Assembly: GCF_030817195.1 (NCBI RefSeq)
Contig: NZ_JAUSYZ010000001.1
Coordinates: 1,116,001 to 1,180,000 of the forward strand
From: Arthrobacter globiformis
GTDB lineage: Bacteria > Actinomycetota > Actinomycetes > Actinomycetales > Micrococcaceae
Length of the DNA: 64,000 nt
Direction of reading: 5' to 3'
In this document: positions 32,315-42,500 of the stretch, in pieces
Position numbering within the stretch: position 1 is the stretch's first letter
Layout: each line of letters starts with the position of its first letter
Program-made: the position numbers and the translations under genes
The notes under the pieces: generated by a model
What the model saw: only the letters and a program-made list of their open reading frames with translations
Database searches by the model: none
Told to the model about the DNA's origin: nothing

Positions 32315-33247
32315 GTGGAATCGACGATCAACGAGGCAGACACCGAGTGGGCCCGTGTCTCGCCGGACCAGTTCGCCTTGCGGGATCTCACCGGATTCGA
32401 CTCAGTACTCGGGAACCGTTTGGCGCGCGCGGGAATCGCGGCAGTGGGTGTTGGTGCCGCCTTAGCCGGTGCCAAATTGGGCGCTGTGATCGGGTTGAAT
32501 CTCGGGCTGGCGTCCGGCCCCGGAGCAATCGTCACGACCATCGTCGGCGGCATTGTTGGAGCAGGCGTCGGCGCGGCAGTGAATCCCCTCAAGGGACTCG
32601 TTGACAGCTGGATCTTGGGCCAAGACGGTGTGTTGCGGAAACGACGTGACCAGGTGGCTGGGCAGATCGGGCCACTTCTCGACGAGCTCAAAGGCAATTA
32701 CGAACGGACCGTCGACGAGCGACTCGACGTGCTCCGTGGCCGCCTTGCCAGTGCGCGCGCTCAGAGCGACGACCGCTCGGCAAGACTAGAGTGGTTGGCG
32801 GACCGGTCGACTCAGCACAGCAAGGGCTTGCATGCGCTGATTCGAGAGTTGGACAAGGAAACGACGTCAGCCTTGCTTCGAATCTCGGGCCGGGAACGGC
32901 TGGCACGATCCCTGAAGCGGGCGACACGGGTGCCTGGGGTCTGCATCCTCGCCGAGTTCAAGGACGCTGCGTTCTCGGAGGCATGGCTGTACCCGCCAGA
33001 CATCGGGGAGAGATTGGCCGGCGGAAGGGCCCCCGACGCTGGCGGCGAGGCGGCAGGTGCGCTCTCCTACACACTCGGCCTTGTCGACGCGCCAGCGCGC
33101 CTATCGAGGGCAGACGCAGCCTCCGCGACCATCTGCGTGGACGATGCTCTCCCCGCAGCCATCACGGAGACATGGTCTTACGCGTTGACGTCCCACATCG
33201 GCAGAAACATCCGCATAGAGAGCACCAGAAGGACATCGGGGTTATGA
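32315..33247 (+). CDS. dynamin-like protein, C-terminal membrane part (frameshifted from upstream, or separate gene)
   Basis: About 310 residues without a GTPase motif. It begins in a helical stalk (VESTINEADTEWARV), contains a glycine- and alanine-rich membrane-type segment (about residues 43-95, AGIAAVGVGAALAGAKLGAV and GAIVTTIVGGIVGAGVGAAV), and ends in a further helical and mixed domain. If a G were restored in GAGCCC near 32278, the upstream frame would run through into LDARFSQLRAEVEST, giving one protein of about 710 residues. As a separate gene it could start at GTG 32315, with GAGGG 5 bases upstream. Its stop overlaps the next ATG (33244-33247), so the cluster is an operon. Confidence 0.6.
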   Translation: MESTINEADTEWARVSPDQFALRDLTGFDSVLGNRLARAGIAAVGVGAALAGAKLGAVIGLNLGLASGPGAIVTTIVGGIVGAGVGAAVNPLKGLVDSWILGQDGVLRKRRDQVAGQIGPLLDELKGNYERTVDERLDVLRGRLASARAQSDDRSARLEWLADRSTQHSKGLHALIRELDKETTSALLRISGRERLARSLKRATRVPGVCILAEFKDAAFSEAWLYPPDIGERLAGGRAPDAGGEAAGALSYTLGLVDAPARLSRADAASATICVDDALPAAITETWSYALTSHIGRNIRIESTRRTSGL

Positions 33248-35016
33248 GCGTGAACCTTTTCAAAGAATCGTCCGCCGCTACCAGGGAGCTGGGCAAGGAG
33301 CTTCGCGGCATTCTCGGCGAACTCGATCCTGCGGTCGCGCAACCCCTGCTCGACCGTCTGTCGGTCGAATCCCACTCAACTCCACTGCTGGTGTTCACCG
33401 GGCAGTACAGCAGCGGCAAGTCGACTCTCATCAAGGCGCTCACCGACGGCGCCGCCAGCGTCGTTATCGGATCGGGTGTGACCACCGACGCCGTGGAAGA
33501 GTTCGACTGGGAGGGCGACGTCCGCCTTGTAGACACCCCAGGCGTGCATGCAGGCCGCCCGCACCACGACGACCTAGCCGAAAAGGCACTCCAAAAGGCC
33601 GATCTCGTGCTATTTGCAGTAACGGTCGAGCTCTTCGACGATGTGCTCACCGAGCATCTCCGAGACGTTCTCGGCCGACTCGGCAAGTCCCAACAGACAC
33701 TCATCGTCGTCACCAAGGCAGGAACGATGGAGGCCGACGAAGGTGTGCGAGATAGAGCAATCAAGGAAGCCCTCGGCTCGTTCGAACAGATTCCATGGGT
33801 TGAGTGTGACGGCCAGTATTACCTCGACGGACTTGACCTTGCGGCATCTGATCCCACCGCCTCGAACGCCTTCATTGAGGCGTCGGGTTTGGGTAGCGTC
33901 GCAACTCTCATCAACCGCTTCGCTAGCCAACAGGGAGAGCTGGGCAAGCTGAGTCAGCCGCTGCAGCTCATCGGCGCGCTTGCCTTCGAAGCATCTGCCG
34001 ACCTCACAGATGACCCCAATGAACAGGCCGCACTCACCGTTCTTGCCAGACAACGTTCTGCGCTTTCCAAGAAGCGGATCCATCTCGACAATCTGCTCGA
34101 AGCGCGCGCAGCGCAGTTCCGAGCGCATGCGGTGCGCGCCGCCACGCAGTTCGCCGACAGCATCGAACGCGACGAACAGAGCCGGGCCGAGGGCACCCTG
34201 GAGGAAGCCTCGGACGAGCACATGACAGCACTCAACGACAACCTCCGCGCTGCCTTGGATCGGTTTGAGGATGAAGTACGTCAAGTGCTCGAAGTCCAGT
34301 TTGACGACCTCGCCTCGGAAGTCCTGGAGATCGAAGCCTCTCCCTACGGCCGCATCTCGGTCCGACTCGGTGACCAGGAAGCCAGCGGCTTCGACGCGCG
34401 GCACGTGGAGGTTCGGCCAGGGGGTTCTCCGCTTCCCCCTCCGCCAAGCTGGGCAGGCGACCTGTCGAAGTACCTCAAGCAGTTCCACGAGTTCTGGGGT
34501 GCGGGTAGCGGTACGAAGGCAGCTGCAGGCAGCACTGGACACAAGATTGTGCTGACAGTCGGTAAGGCATTCGGTAAGAAGTTCAAGCCCTGGGAAGCAG
34601 TGCGGACCGCTAACAAGATCGGAAGAGTTGCGAAGGTCGGCGGGGTCGCAATCTCTATCGGACTGGAAGCGTACGGAGTAGTTGCCGAGGAGCGGTCGGC
34701 CGTCAAAGAAGAGCAGGCACGGGCAGAGCGTCGCCGCAGCATTACCCATGAGGTATTGGCCCAAGCAGACGGGATTGTGGCTGATGCGCTCCACGCAGTC
34801 AGTTCCAACTTAAAGGACACTTTCGGGCCGGAGTTCCGACGCATCGACGCGATGGCTGACGAGATCGATGGGGCACGCGCAACGCGATCCGGTCTGCTAG
34901 ATCGGCTTATCTCCATCCGGCAGCGGGCAGAGACCGCGGTAGCCGCGCTGTCCATCTCGAACGGCCCCCTGGCCGCTGGATCGGCAGCAGGTCTAAGCCC
35001 GCAAATAGTCCGCTAG
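33244..35016 (+). CDS. second dynamin-like/50S-type GTPase
   Basis: 590 residues, ATG overlapping the preceding stop (ATGA). The G domain has G1 TGQYSSGKSTLIKAL (Lys 59), switch Thr in GSGVTTDAVEEF, G3 VDTPGVHAG and G4 TKAG. The region 210-360 is helical with predicted coiled coil (RSALSKKRIHLDNLLEARAA; RFEDEVRQVLEVQFDDLASE). Around 460-490 there is a short glycine-rich, weakly hydrophobic segment (VAKVGGVAISIGLEAYGVVA). The C-terminus is again helical. Paired, unequal dynamin-like proteins are known in bacteria, where heterotypic pairs act at membranes, some in phage defence. A role in defence here is inferred from the position directly before the BREX operon. Confidence 0.78.
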   Translation: MSVNLFKESSAATRELGKELRGILGELDPAVAQPLLDRLSVESHSTPLLVFTGQYSSGKSTLIKALTDGAASVVIGSGVTTDAVEEFDWEGDVRLVDTPGVHAGRPHHDDLAEKALQKADLVLFAVTVELFDDVLTEHLRDVLGRLGKSQQTLIVVTKAGTMEADEGVRDRAIKEALGSFEQIPWVECDGQYYLDGLDLAASDPTASNAFIEASGLGSVATLINRFASQQGELGKLSQPLQLIGALAFEASADLTDDPNEQAALTVLARQRSALSKKRIHLDNLLEARAAQFRAHAVRAATQFADSIERDEQSRAEGTLEEASDEHMTALNDNLRAALDRFEDEVRQVLEVQFDDLASEVLEIEASPYGRISVRLGDQEASGFDARHVEVRPGGSPLPPPPSWAGDLSKYLKQFHEFWGAGSGTKAAAGSTGHKIVLTVGKAFGKKFKPWEAVRTANKIGRVAKVGGVAISIGLEAYGVVAEERSAVKEEQARAERRRSITHEVLAQADGIVADALHAVSSNLKDTFGPEFRRIDAMADEIDGARATRSGLLDRLISIRQRAETAVAALSISNGPLAAGSAAGLSPQIVR

Positions 35017-35349
35017 ATACTCAGCCGAGACCACCAACGGCCAACTGCGTCCAACAGTTCCGAGAGTGCGTTGTCCAACAGTTCCGAGAGTGCGTTTTCG
35101 CAGTTCAGGTCAGCTAGCGGCCCTACTCCGAGTCGACCAACGACTGCCAGGGGCCTTGAGCAGCACGTCGAAGTCGGAGAGGCAGAAGCAGCCCACGCGC
35201 ACGTTCGCGCCCGCCGAGGCAAAGGCGACACCATTGCGCACCATCGCGCGCCGTGAATCGCGCGCCCGACATCCCGAACTAAGCTGTTGGTGCAGCGCAC
35301 TAGCCTGCAGCAACACCCGGCACCGCAAATTTGGAGCACCGATAAATCG
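35017..35349 (+). other. intergenic region upstream of pglW
   Basis: These 333 bases hold no convincing gene. They contain a 24-bp tandem duplication (35049-35096), and the BREX promoter must lie here or read through from the GTPase genes. An in-frame TTG at 35287 could lengthen PglW by 21 residues. Confidence 0.5.
35049..35096. repeat. 24-bp perfect tandem duplication upstream of pglW
   Basis: Two adjacent identical 24-base units (35049-35072 and 35073-35096) contain ACAGTTCCGAGAGTGCG. They lie 30-80 bases after the GTPase stop and about 250 bases before pglW. They may be a regulator-binding repeat or simple slippage. Confidence 0.8.
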
Positions 35350-38300
35350 ATGAAGGCTGATTCGCCCCACTGGAAGGTGATGGGCCCGCCTGCGACGCCC
35401 GAAGAGGCGGCCGCGCTCGAGGCCTTCCGCGAGGTCCTGCCCGACGACGGGCGCACGACTGCGTGGGTCAACCTGACCTTTATCGACCTGAACAACCGAA
35501 CTGCCGAGGTCGATGTCCTGCTGTTGACTCCGGTCGGTTTCTTCTGCGTGGAGCTCAAGGGCTGGCACGGGACCATCACCGGCGACTCGCAGCGCTGGTA
35601 CCAGCCGGGCAAGACGCACCCGAACCCTTTCCTAGTCACCGACCGCAAGGGCAAGCGCCTCGCGTCGCTGCTCAAGTCGTATGCTTCGAACGCGCATATG
35701 GAGCGCGCTGTCCCGTGGGTCAGCCCTCTTGTCGTGCTGCACGGCCAGGGATCCACATTTGCGGTCGATGCCTCGGGCCGCGCTGGCGTCGTCAAGCTTG
35801 ATACGTACAACGTCACCTCCAAGCCTCCCCTGCAGCGGCTAAGCGAGTTCCTGGCGACGCCGCCGGCGAACCCGAAGGATCTCATCGACCCGCAGCGTGC
35901 CCAGCTCGTGCGGCACCTCTGTGACAAGGCGGACTTCCGTCCGACTCCAAAGACGCGGATGGTCGGCGACTACGCGGTCGCTGACTCCGACCCGGTGGCC
36001 GAGGGCGTCGACTGGCAGGACGTGATTGTCACGCACCCGAACCTGCCCAAGTTCAGGCAACGGCTTCGCTTGTATGACGTACCGCCCAAAGCGTCCGCGT
36101 CGGAGCGCAGGCGTATAGAGCAACTTGCCCAGCGCGAATACCAGCTGACCTTCGGCATCCGCCACGAGGGGATCGCGGTTCCCCAGCAGTTCCTAGTGAC
36201 CGACGACGGTCCCGCTCTCGTCTTCGAGTACCAGGATGCTGAACGTCCGCTCGACGCCTTCCTCGCCGACAAAGGCGCCGCGCTCACGCTTGACGACCGA
36301 GTCGCCATGGTCGAGCAGCTCGGGGACATACTCCGGTTCGCGCACAACCGCCATCTGTTCCACCGTGCTCTGTCACCTCAGCGGGTGTGGGTGCGGCCCT
36401 CGCCGGCCGGTCCCCGCCTCGAAGTGCGTGATTGGTACTCGGCGCAGAAGGACCGCGAAACGGCCACTTCGACAAGCTGGACCGTCATCAGCCGCGGCGT
36501 GACGGACTTGCTCGGCGTCGCCGGCGCCGTAGACCTCGTGTGGCTCGCGCCCGAGGCACGCCAGTCGCTTACCGACGTGCCCGGTGCTCCCTTGGACGTC
36601 TTCGGATTCGGAGCATTGGCGTTCCTGATCCTGACAGGCAAGGCACCGGGGACGACAATTGTCGAGGTCCAAGAGCTCCAGCAGCAGGCCGGGCGGTTCG
36701 ATCCACGGGCGGTCACCGCAGCCCTGCCCGACACGCTCGCCGAGATTGTGGCCGATTTGACCTCCGTAGACGAGGCCGCGCGCCCCGCTTCTGTGGCGGA
36801 CGCGCTGGAACTGGTCCGCATCGCCTGGGACGAGGTGCGCCGACCTGACGACGACGTCCCGCCGCCGGAGATCGAGGATCCGCGCGACGCCCAGACTGGG
36901 GACATGATTGGCGAACGATTCCTCGTGGTCGGTCGCCGCGGCGAGGGCTCGTCGGGCGTTGCCCTCGCGGTGCTGGACGACGCCGCAAACGACGACAAGG
37001 AGCTCATCCTCAAGGTTGCACGCGACGACGCGGCCAGCCGCAGGCTCGACGTCGAGGGGGAGGTGCTCGGCGGGCTCGAGCACCCGCGCGTCGTCCGGCT
37101 TGTCGAGAGGCTCGAGCTGGGTGGCCGCAACGTCCTGCTTATGTCCGACGCCGGCAAGGAGACCCTCGCCACGCGTCTGGTCAAGGAAGGCCAATCGACT
37201 TTGGAGCAGCTGCAGCGCTGGGGCACCGACCTTCTGGAGGCCATGGCCTACCTGGTCGACGTCAAGGGCCTCTTCCACCGGGACATCAAGCCCGCGAACC
37301 TGGGCATCGCACCTGACCCTGGCTACCGCAAGCCCCACCTGACCCTGTTCGACTTCTCGTTGGCCCGCGAGCCGCTGGACAACGTTTCCTCCGGCACGCC
37401 CGGCTACCTTGACCCGTATCTGGGCAATGGTCGGCGCACTCGTTACGACCGGGCTGCCGAGCTGTGGGCAGTCTCCGTGACGCTGTTTGAGATGGCGACC
37501 GGCGTGTTGCCCTGGTGGCCCAACGGCGCGAGTGCACCGGCCGGCACGGCCGACCGGCCGGTGGTCGAGCCGACGTCGTTCGACCCGGCCGTGGGCGCCC
37601 CTCTCGCCGAGCTTTTCCGTAAGGCACTGTCGCCGGACGTCAAGGAGCGGTTCGGCAACGTCGAGGACCTCCTGCACGCTTGGAGTGATGTCTTCGCAAG
37701 TCTCGCCTTGGACGTCGACGCCCGGCAGAAGGATGACGAGCTCGCTTCCAAGGTCACGCTCGAGACACCGCTGGAACAGTCCGGTCTATCAGCGCACGCA
37801 CTGTCCGCCCTGCGTCGCCTCGATGGCGTCGTGACGGTGGGCGACGTGCTCGGCGTGCACCCGGTCAAGATCAACGGCATTCGGGGTCTGGGGGAGACCT
37901 ACCGCAAGGAGATTCAGGCACGAATCGCGCAATGGCGCACCGCACTGAGCCCCGCCGAGCCCTCTCCGGGCGTCGAGGTTGCGCTCGGTGTCGACCGCGT
38001 AGTCGACAACCTGCTCGAGATGCTGCCCGCAGCGGATAGGCCGCTCGCGCACGGCCTCCTCGGCCTCGGCGACGACGCCCAATGGCCCACGGCGGCCGAG
38101 GTCGCGGCCAGCTTTCAGACCACGCGCGACCGCGTCACGCGCATGCTCGACGACGCAGTCGGCGAGTGGTCGAAGGACAAGCGGTTCCTCGCTGCATGCA
38201 GCGAGCTGACCAACATTGTCGCAAACGCCGGGCGCGTCATGACCGTGCCCGAGGCGGTCGCCGCACTCCTAACCCTGCGCGGATCCACGCTCGACGGCGC

Positions 38301-39519
38301 CGAACGTTCGACCTACGGCACTGCACTTGTGCGGGCGATCGTCGAGCTCGACGCGCGCGGCACCCATCCCGTCTTCGTGCTGCGCCGCCGTGCCGGCGCC
38401 AAGGTCGGCCTTCTGGCACTTAGCGAACACGCCGTGACCCCGGAGGACGGCGGAGTCGCCCCGTCTGCAGACCTGCTCTCCGATCTGGCCGGCGAGCTCG
38501 GCAGCAAGGCCGATGACCTGGTTGCCGGGGGCATCGTCGCCGCTAGTACGGCGACAACCGCGCTCCGCGGTGTCGTCGACGACCTCGACGGTGCTGGCCA
38601 GTGGCAGGTGACCGACGTGCGCCTCCTGCGATTGGCCGCGGCTGCGAGTCAGACGGCGGCAGTGTCGGGGTTCCAGGAGCTGTACCCGCGGGCAATGCCC
38701 ATCAAGGAGGCCCTGGAGCACGCGATGCGTGGCAAGCCCGGACGCTCTATCAGCCAGATGGCGGTGCGGCGCACGCTCAGTTCGCGGTTCCCGCGCCTGA
38801 CCGAGCCGCTGCCGAGCTCCGACCGGCTTAACACTCTCATGCGCGAGCTGTTCCCCGAGCTGGTGAACCGGAACGGGCTTTATGAGCCCAAGAGCACCGC
38901 GCTGTCCACCACGGGCACGGTCTCGACGACTCAGTTCGCGCCCACACCTGCCGCCGAGGTCGCGCGAAAGCTCACTGAGTCGATATACAGGCATTCGGCG
39001 CTCACTCTCACCGTCGCGCCCAAGCGGTACGTCGTTGCCGGGAGGGCCTTGGCCTCAAAGTTCGACATCGATGTGCTCGACGTCGCCGAGCTCGTCATCA
39101 GCGCTACCAAGGAGCAGATCGAGAAGGCCGGCGGTATCTGGAGCGGTCTGCTCGGCTATGACGCCCTGGGCCATGACAGCAAGCAGTGGAAGGCGCTCGA
39201 GGGTGTCGTCCAAAGGTCGGTCGAACCGGTGTGGGCAGAACGACTCAGCTCGCATCGGCCGCTTCTGCTGACCAACGCCGGGCCGCTGGTGCGCTACGGC
39301 ATGACCTCGCTGCTTGCCACCATGCTGGATACCGGCACGCGGCGGCCTGCCGCCCGCTGGCTGCTGGTCGCCAAGGCCGGCGACGCCCGCGCCCCGCTTT
39401 TGGAAGGCCGGTCGGTACCGCTGGGCCCGAGCGGCTGGATAGATCTTCCGCGCGATGTGGCCCAGCTCACTAACTACACCAACGAACTTCAGCGCACTAA
39501 TCTTGGAGACCATGCATGA
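35350..39519 (+). CDS. pglW: BREX type 2 serine/threonine protein kinase PglW with NERD domain
   Basis: 1,389 residues. An N-terminal NERD nuclease-related domain (about 25-150) contains EVDVLLLTPVGFFCVELKGW. A kinase-like domain at about 230-500 has LFHRALSPQRVWV where HRD is expected, so it is probably a pseudokinase. A second kinase domain (about 520-800) has glycine loop GRRGEGSSGVAL, Lys about 555, HRDIKPANLG (Asp about 645) and DFS (Asp about 668), and looks active. A helix-hairpin-helix (GVHPVKINGIRGLGETYRKE) and a long C-terminal region follow. In the Pgl system PglW is the signalling kinase. Its stop overlaps the pglX ATG (ATGA). ATG 35350 is preferred to TTG 35287. Confidence 0.93.
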   Translation: MKADSPHWKVMGPPATPEEAAALEAFREVLPDDGRTTAWVNLTFIDLNNRTAEVDVLLLTPVGFFCVELKGWHGTITGDSQRWYQPGKTHPNPFLVTDRKGKRLASLLKSYASNAHMERAVPWVSPLVVLHGQGSTFAVDASGRAGVVKLDTYNVTSKPPLQRLSEFLATPPANPKDLIDPQRAQLVRHLCDKADFRPTPKTRMVGDYAVADSDPVAEGVDWQDVIVTHPNLPKFRQRLRLYDVPPKASASERRRIEQLAQREYQLTFGIRHEGIAVPQQFLVTDDGPALVFEYQDAERPLDAFLADKGAALTLDDRVAMVEQLGDILRFAHNRHLFHRALSPQRVWVRPSPAGPRLEVRDWYSAQKDRETATSTSWTVISRGVTDLLGVAGAVDLVWLAPEARQSLTDVPGAPLDVFGFGALAFLILTGKAPGTTIVEVQELQQQAGRFDPRAVTAALPDTLAEIVADLTSVDEAARPASVADALELVRIAWDEVRRPDDDVPPPEIEDPRDAQTGDMIGERFLVVGRRGEGSSGVALAVLDDAANDDKELILKVARDDAASRRLDVEGEVLGGLEHPRVVRLVERLELGGRNVLLMSDAGKETLATRLVKEGQSTLEQLQRWGTDLLEAMAYLVDVKGLFHRDIKPANLGIAPDPGYRKPHLTLFDFSLAREPLDNVSSGTPGYLDPYLGNGRRTRYDRAAELWAVSVTLFEMATGVLPWWPNGASAPAGTADRPVVEPTSFDPAVGAPLAELFRKALSPDVKERFGNVEDLLHAWSDVFASLALDVDARQKDDELASKVTLETPLEQSGLSAHALSALRRLDGVVTVGDVLGVHPVKINGIRGLGETYRKEIQARIAQWRTALSPAEPSPGVEVALGVDRVVDNLLEMLPAADRPLAHGLLGLGDDAQWPTAAEVAASFQTTRDRVTRMLDDAVGEWSKDKRFLAACSELTNIVANAGRVMTVPEAVAALLTLRGSTLDGAERSTYGTALVRAIVELDARGTHPVFVLRRRAGAKVGLLALSEHAVTPEDGGVAPSADLLSDLAGELGSKADDLVAGGIVAASTATTALRGVVDDLDGAGQWQVTDVRLLRLAAAASQTAAVSGFQELYPRAMPIKEALEHAMRGKPGRSISQMAVRRTLSSRFPRLTEPLPSSDRLNTLMRELFPELVNRNGLYEPKSTALSTTGTVSTTQFAPTPAAEVARKLTESIYRHSALTLTVAPKRYVVAGRALASKFDIDVLDVAELVISATKEQIEKAGGIWSGLLGYDALGHDSKQWKALEGVVQRSVEPVWAERLSSHRPLLLTNAGPLVRYGMTSLLATMLDTGTRRPAARWLLVAKAGDARAPLLEGRSVPLGPSGWIDLPRDVAQLTNYTNELQRTNLGDHA

Positions 39520-42500
39520 TCGACTCTTCTGCCCTCCTTGCCGCCCTCAAGGTACAGCTGCGGACGTTGCAGGCCGACCTGAAGGAGCGCGCCGACGACC
39601 CAACCACCACTTGGGGCGCCGCCCTCCAGGGGGAGCACGCCGAAGCATTGCGCCGCGAGCGCACGGGGCTCCCTTGGAGTGTGTGGCGCGACAACGAAGT
39701 CGATCAGGCGGCCGTCGAATGGATCGTCGCTACGACGTTCGTCCGCTTCTGTGAGGACAACGACCTGCTCGTCGGCGCCACGCTCGACGGAATGCCCGTC
39801 CAGGTCGGCTGGATCGCCGGGCCCGGCGACCGTATCCTCCGCGCACGCGAGAACCAGACCGCCTACTTCCGCGTCAATACCAGCCACCACGACCGCGACT
39901 GGCTCCAGCAGTCCTTCCGCGTGCTGGCAGCCCAACCCGCCGGAGCATCTCTTGTCGACCCCCGGCACAACCCGGTCTGGACCGCAGAGATCAGCGCCGA
40001 GGCTGCAAAAGGCCTCGTCGACTTCTGGCGCCGCACTTACGACGACGGCGCGCTGGTGCACGACTTCACCGACCCCGGCCTGGACACCCGTTTCCTCGGC
40101 GACCTCTACCAGGACCTGTCCGAGCACGCAAAGAAGACTTACGCGCTGCTGCAGACGCCGGTGTTCGTCGAAGAATTTATCCTTGATCGCACCCTTACCC
40201 CCGCGATCGCCGAGTTCGGCGTCGGCGGGCTCAAGCTGATCGACCCCGCCTGCGGATCCGGTCACTTCCTGCTCGGAGCGTTCGAACGCCTCAACCAGCA
40301 GTGGGCCACCGACGCTCCCGGCATGGACCCCAAGCAGCGTGTGCGCAAGGCGATGGACTCCATCCACGGCGTCGACCTCAACCCGTTCGCCGTCGCGATC
40401 TCCCGATTCCGCCTAACCGTCGCGGGAATCCTGGCCGCAGGCGAGAAGTCTTTGGTCGGCGTAGAGGAGTGGGGATTCCATTTGGCTATTGGAGACTCGC
40501 TTCTCGGTCAGCAAGGCGTCACCAAACCTCTCTTTGGCGACGACACTTATACCTATGCCACCGAGGACCTCGCTGAATACATCGACATCCTCAAGCCCGG
40601 GCGGTACCACGTGGTCGTAGGCAACCCGCCCTACATCACCGTCAAGGACAAAGTCCTCAACCAAATCTACCGAGAGGCCTACAAAACGGCGGCAGGCAAG
40701 TATGCGCTGTCGGTGCCATTCATGGAACTATTCTTCCGTCTCGCGATCAAGGGTGGAGCAGGGCAGGGTTCCGGCCACGTTGGGCAGATCACGTCCAACT
40801 CGTTCATGAAACGTGAGTTCGGCAAGAAAGTCATAGAGGACCTCTTCGCTGGCTATCACATCGACAATCCTGTCGACCTGACCCACGTCATAGACACTTC
40901 AGGCGCCTACATCCCAGGCCACGGGACGCCAACCGTCATCCTAATCGGACGACGACGCCGGCCTGTCGCAGGCGATGTTCGGGCAGTCCTCGGGGTTCGT
41001 GGTGAGCCGGGACAGCCCGAGGACCCGTCGAAGGGGCTGGTCTGGACCGAGATAAACGCGAACATTGACAGCCCGGGCTTCGACGGCACCTACGTAAGCA
41101 TCGTCGACCTCGCCCGCGAGACCCTGTCGACATTCCCTTGGTCGCTTAGCGGCGGTGGCGCGGGGGCGACGATGGCAATGATCGAGGGTGCGGCGGAGGG
41201 GAAGCTCCACGCGTATGTAGAGTCAGTCGGGTTCTCTGCCATTACTGGTGACGACGAATTTCTGACTGCGCCGTCTCGTATTGCGGCCCGACTCCGCAAC
41301 GAAGGTGCACCGCCATTCGTCCTGGGCGATGAAATACGCGACTGGTGCGCGTCGGAGTCGCTTGTTAGTCTCGTGCCGACGGCACTCGACGGTGTTGAGC
41401 TGGAGCCATCAGTGGAGTTGGCCAGATTTCTCTGGCGAGGGAGGGCCGTGCTCTCCAACCGAAAGTATTTCGATAAGACGCCGAGCCAACGCGGTCTTCG
41501 ATGGTTCGAGTACGCGATTCAGTTCCCGGCTAGAAACGTGGCTCCTCGAAAGCTGGTATTCGCGTTTGTGGCGACCCACAACCACTTCGTGCTCGACCGT
41601 GGCGGGAAGGTCTTCAAGCAGTCCGCGCCAGTGATCAATTTGCCGGACGACGCAACCGAGGAACAGCACCTCGAGCTGCTCGCCGTGCTAAATAGCTCGG
41701 TGGCGTGTTTTTGGCTCAAACAGGTCAGCTATCCGAAGGGCGGTGACCCAGTCGGCGATGACGGTGCACGCGTCAGCGCCGAGGGCTGGAGTGATCGCTT
41801 CGAGTTCACAGGAACCAAGCTTCAAGAGTTTCCGCTTCCGTCGAAACTGCCGGGAGACCGGGGAAAGCTCCTGGACCAGCTAGCTCAGCTGCTCGGTGCC
41901 GTTTCGCCTCGGGCTGTCATTTCTGCCTGGTTGGCCGACAGTGGAGGACTTGATCTGGGAGAACGCATCGCGGCGGCTCGACGAGAATGGGCCGAACTGC
42001 ACCGTCGCATTGTGTTCGAACAGGAAGAGCTTGACTGGGAGACATACAGGCTTTACGGCCTCGCCGAAGAGGAAATGACGTATAGCGGATCGGCCACGGA
42101 TCAGATCGTTCCGGGGCAGCGGTCCTTCGAAATTGCGCTTGCTCGCCGTGTGGAGGACGGCACAGAACTGAGCTCCTGGTTCTCTCGGCATAGTTCCGTG
42201 GCGCTGACCACGCTGCCGACCGTATGGTCGGAGGAATATCGGGACGTCGTGGAGAAGCGTCTTGAGCTGATCGAGGTAGATCGGAGCATACGCCTGCTCG
42301 AGCGCCCGGAGTACAAGCGTCGGTGGGCGACTGTTCCATGGGACAAACGGCTCCAGGATGCGCTGGAAGCTTCTATTCTCGAATGCCTCGAGCGGGTAGA
42401 ACTTTGGCGCGACTACCAGGGTCCGAGCACTCGTTCGGTGGCTCAGCTGGCGGATTTATCGCGAAACGATGACGTCCTGCTCGAACTCGCACGAGCTCTG

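Noticed and set aside
33610..34794. 394-codon frame opposite the second GTPase
   Set aside because: Antisense shadow of a gene with clear GTPase motifs.
36373..37677. 434-codon frame opposite pglW
   Set aside because: Antisense shadow of the kinase region.
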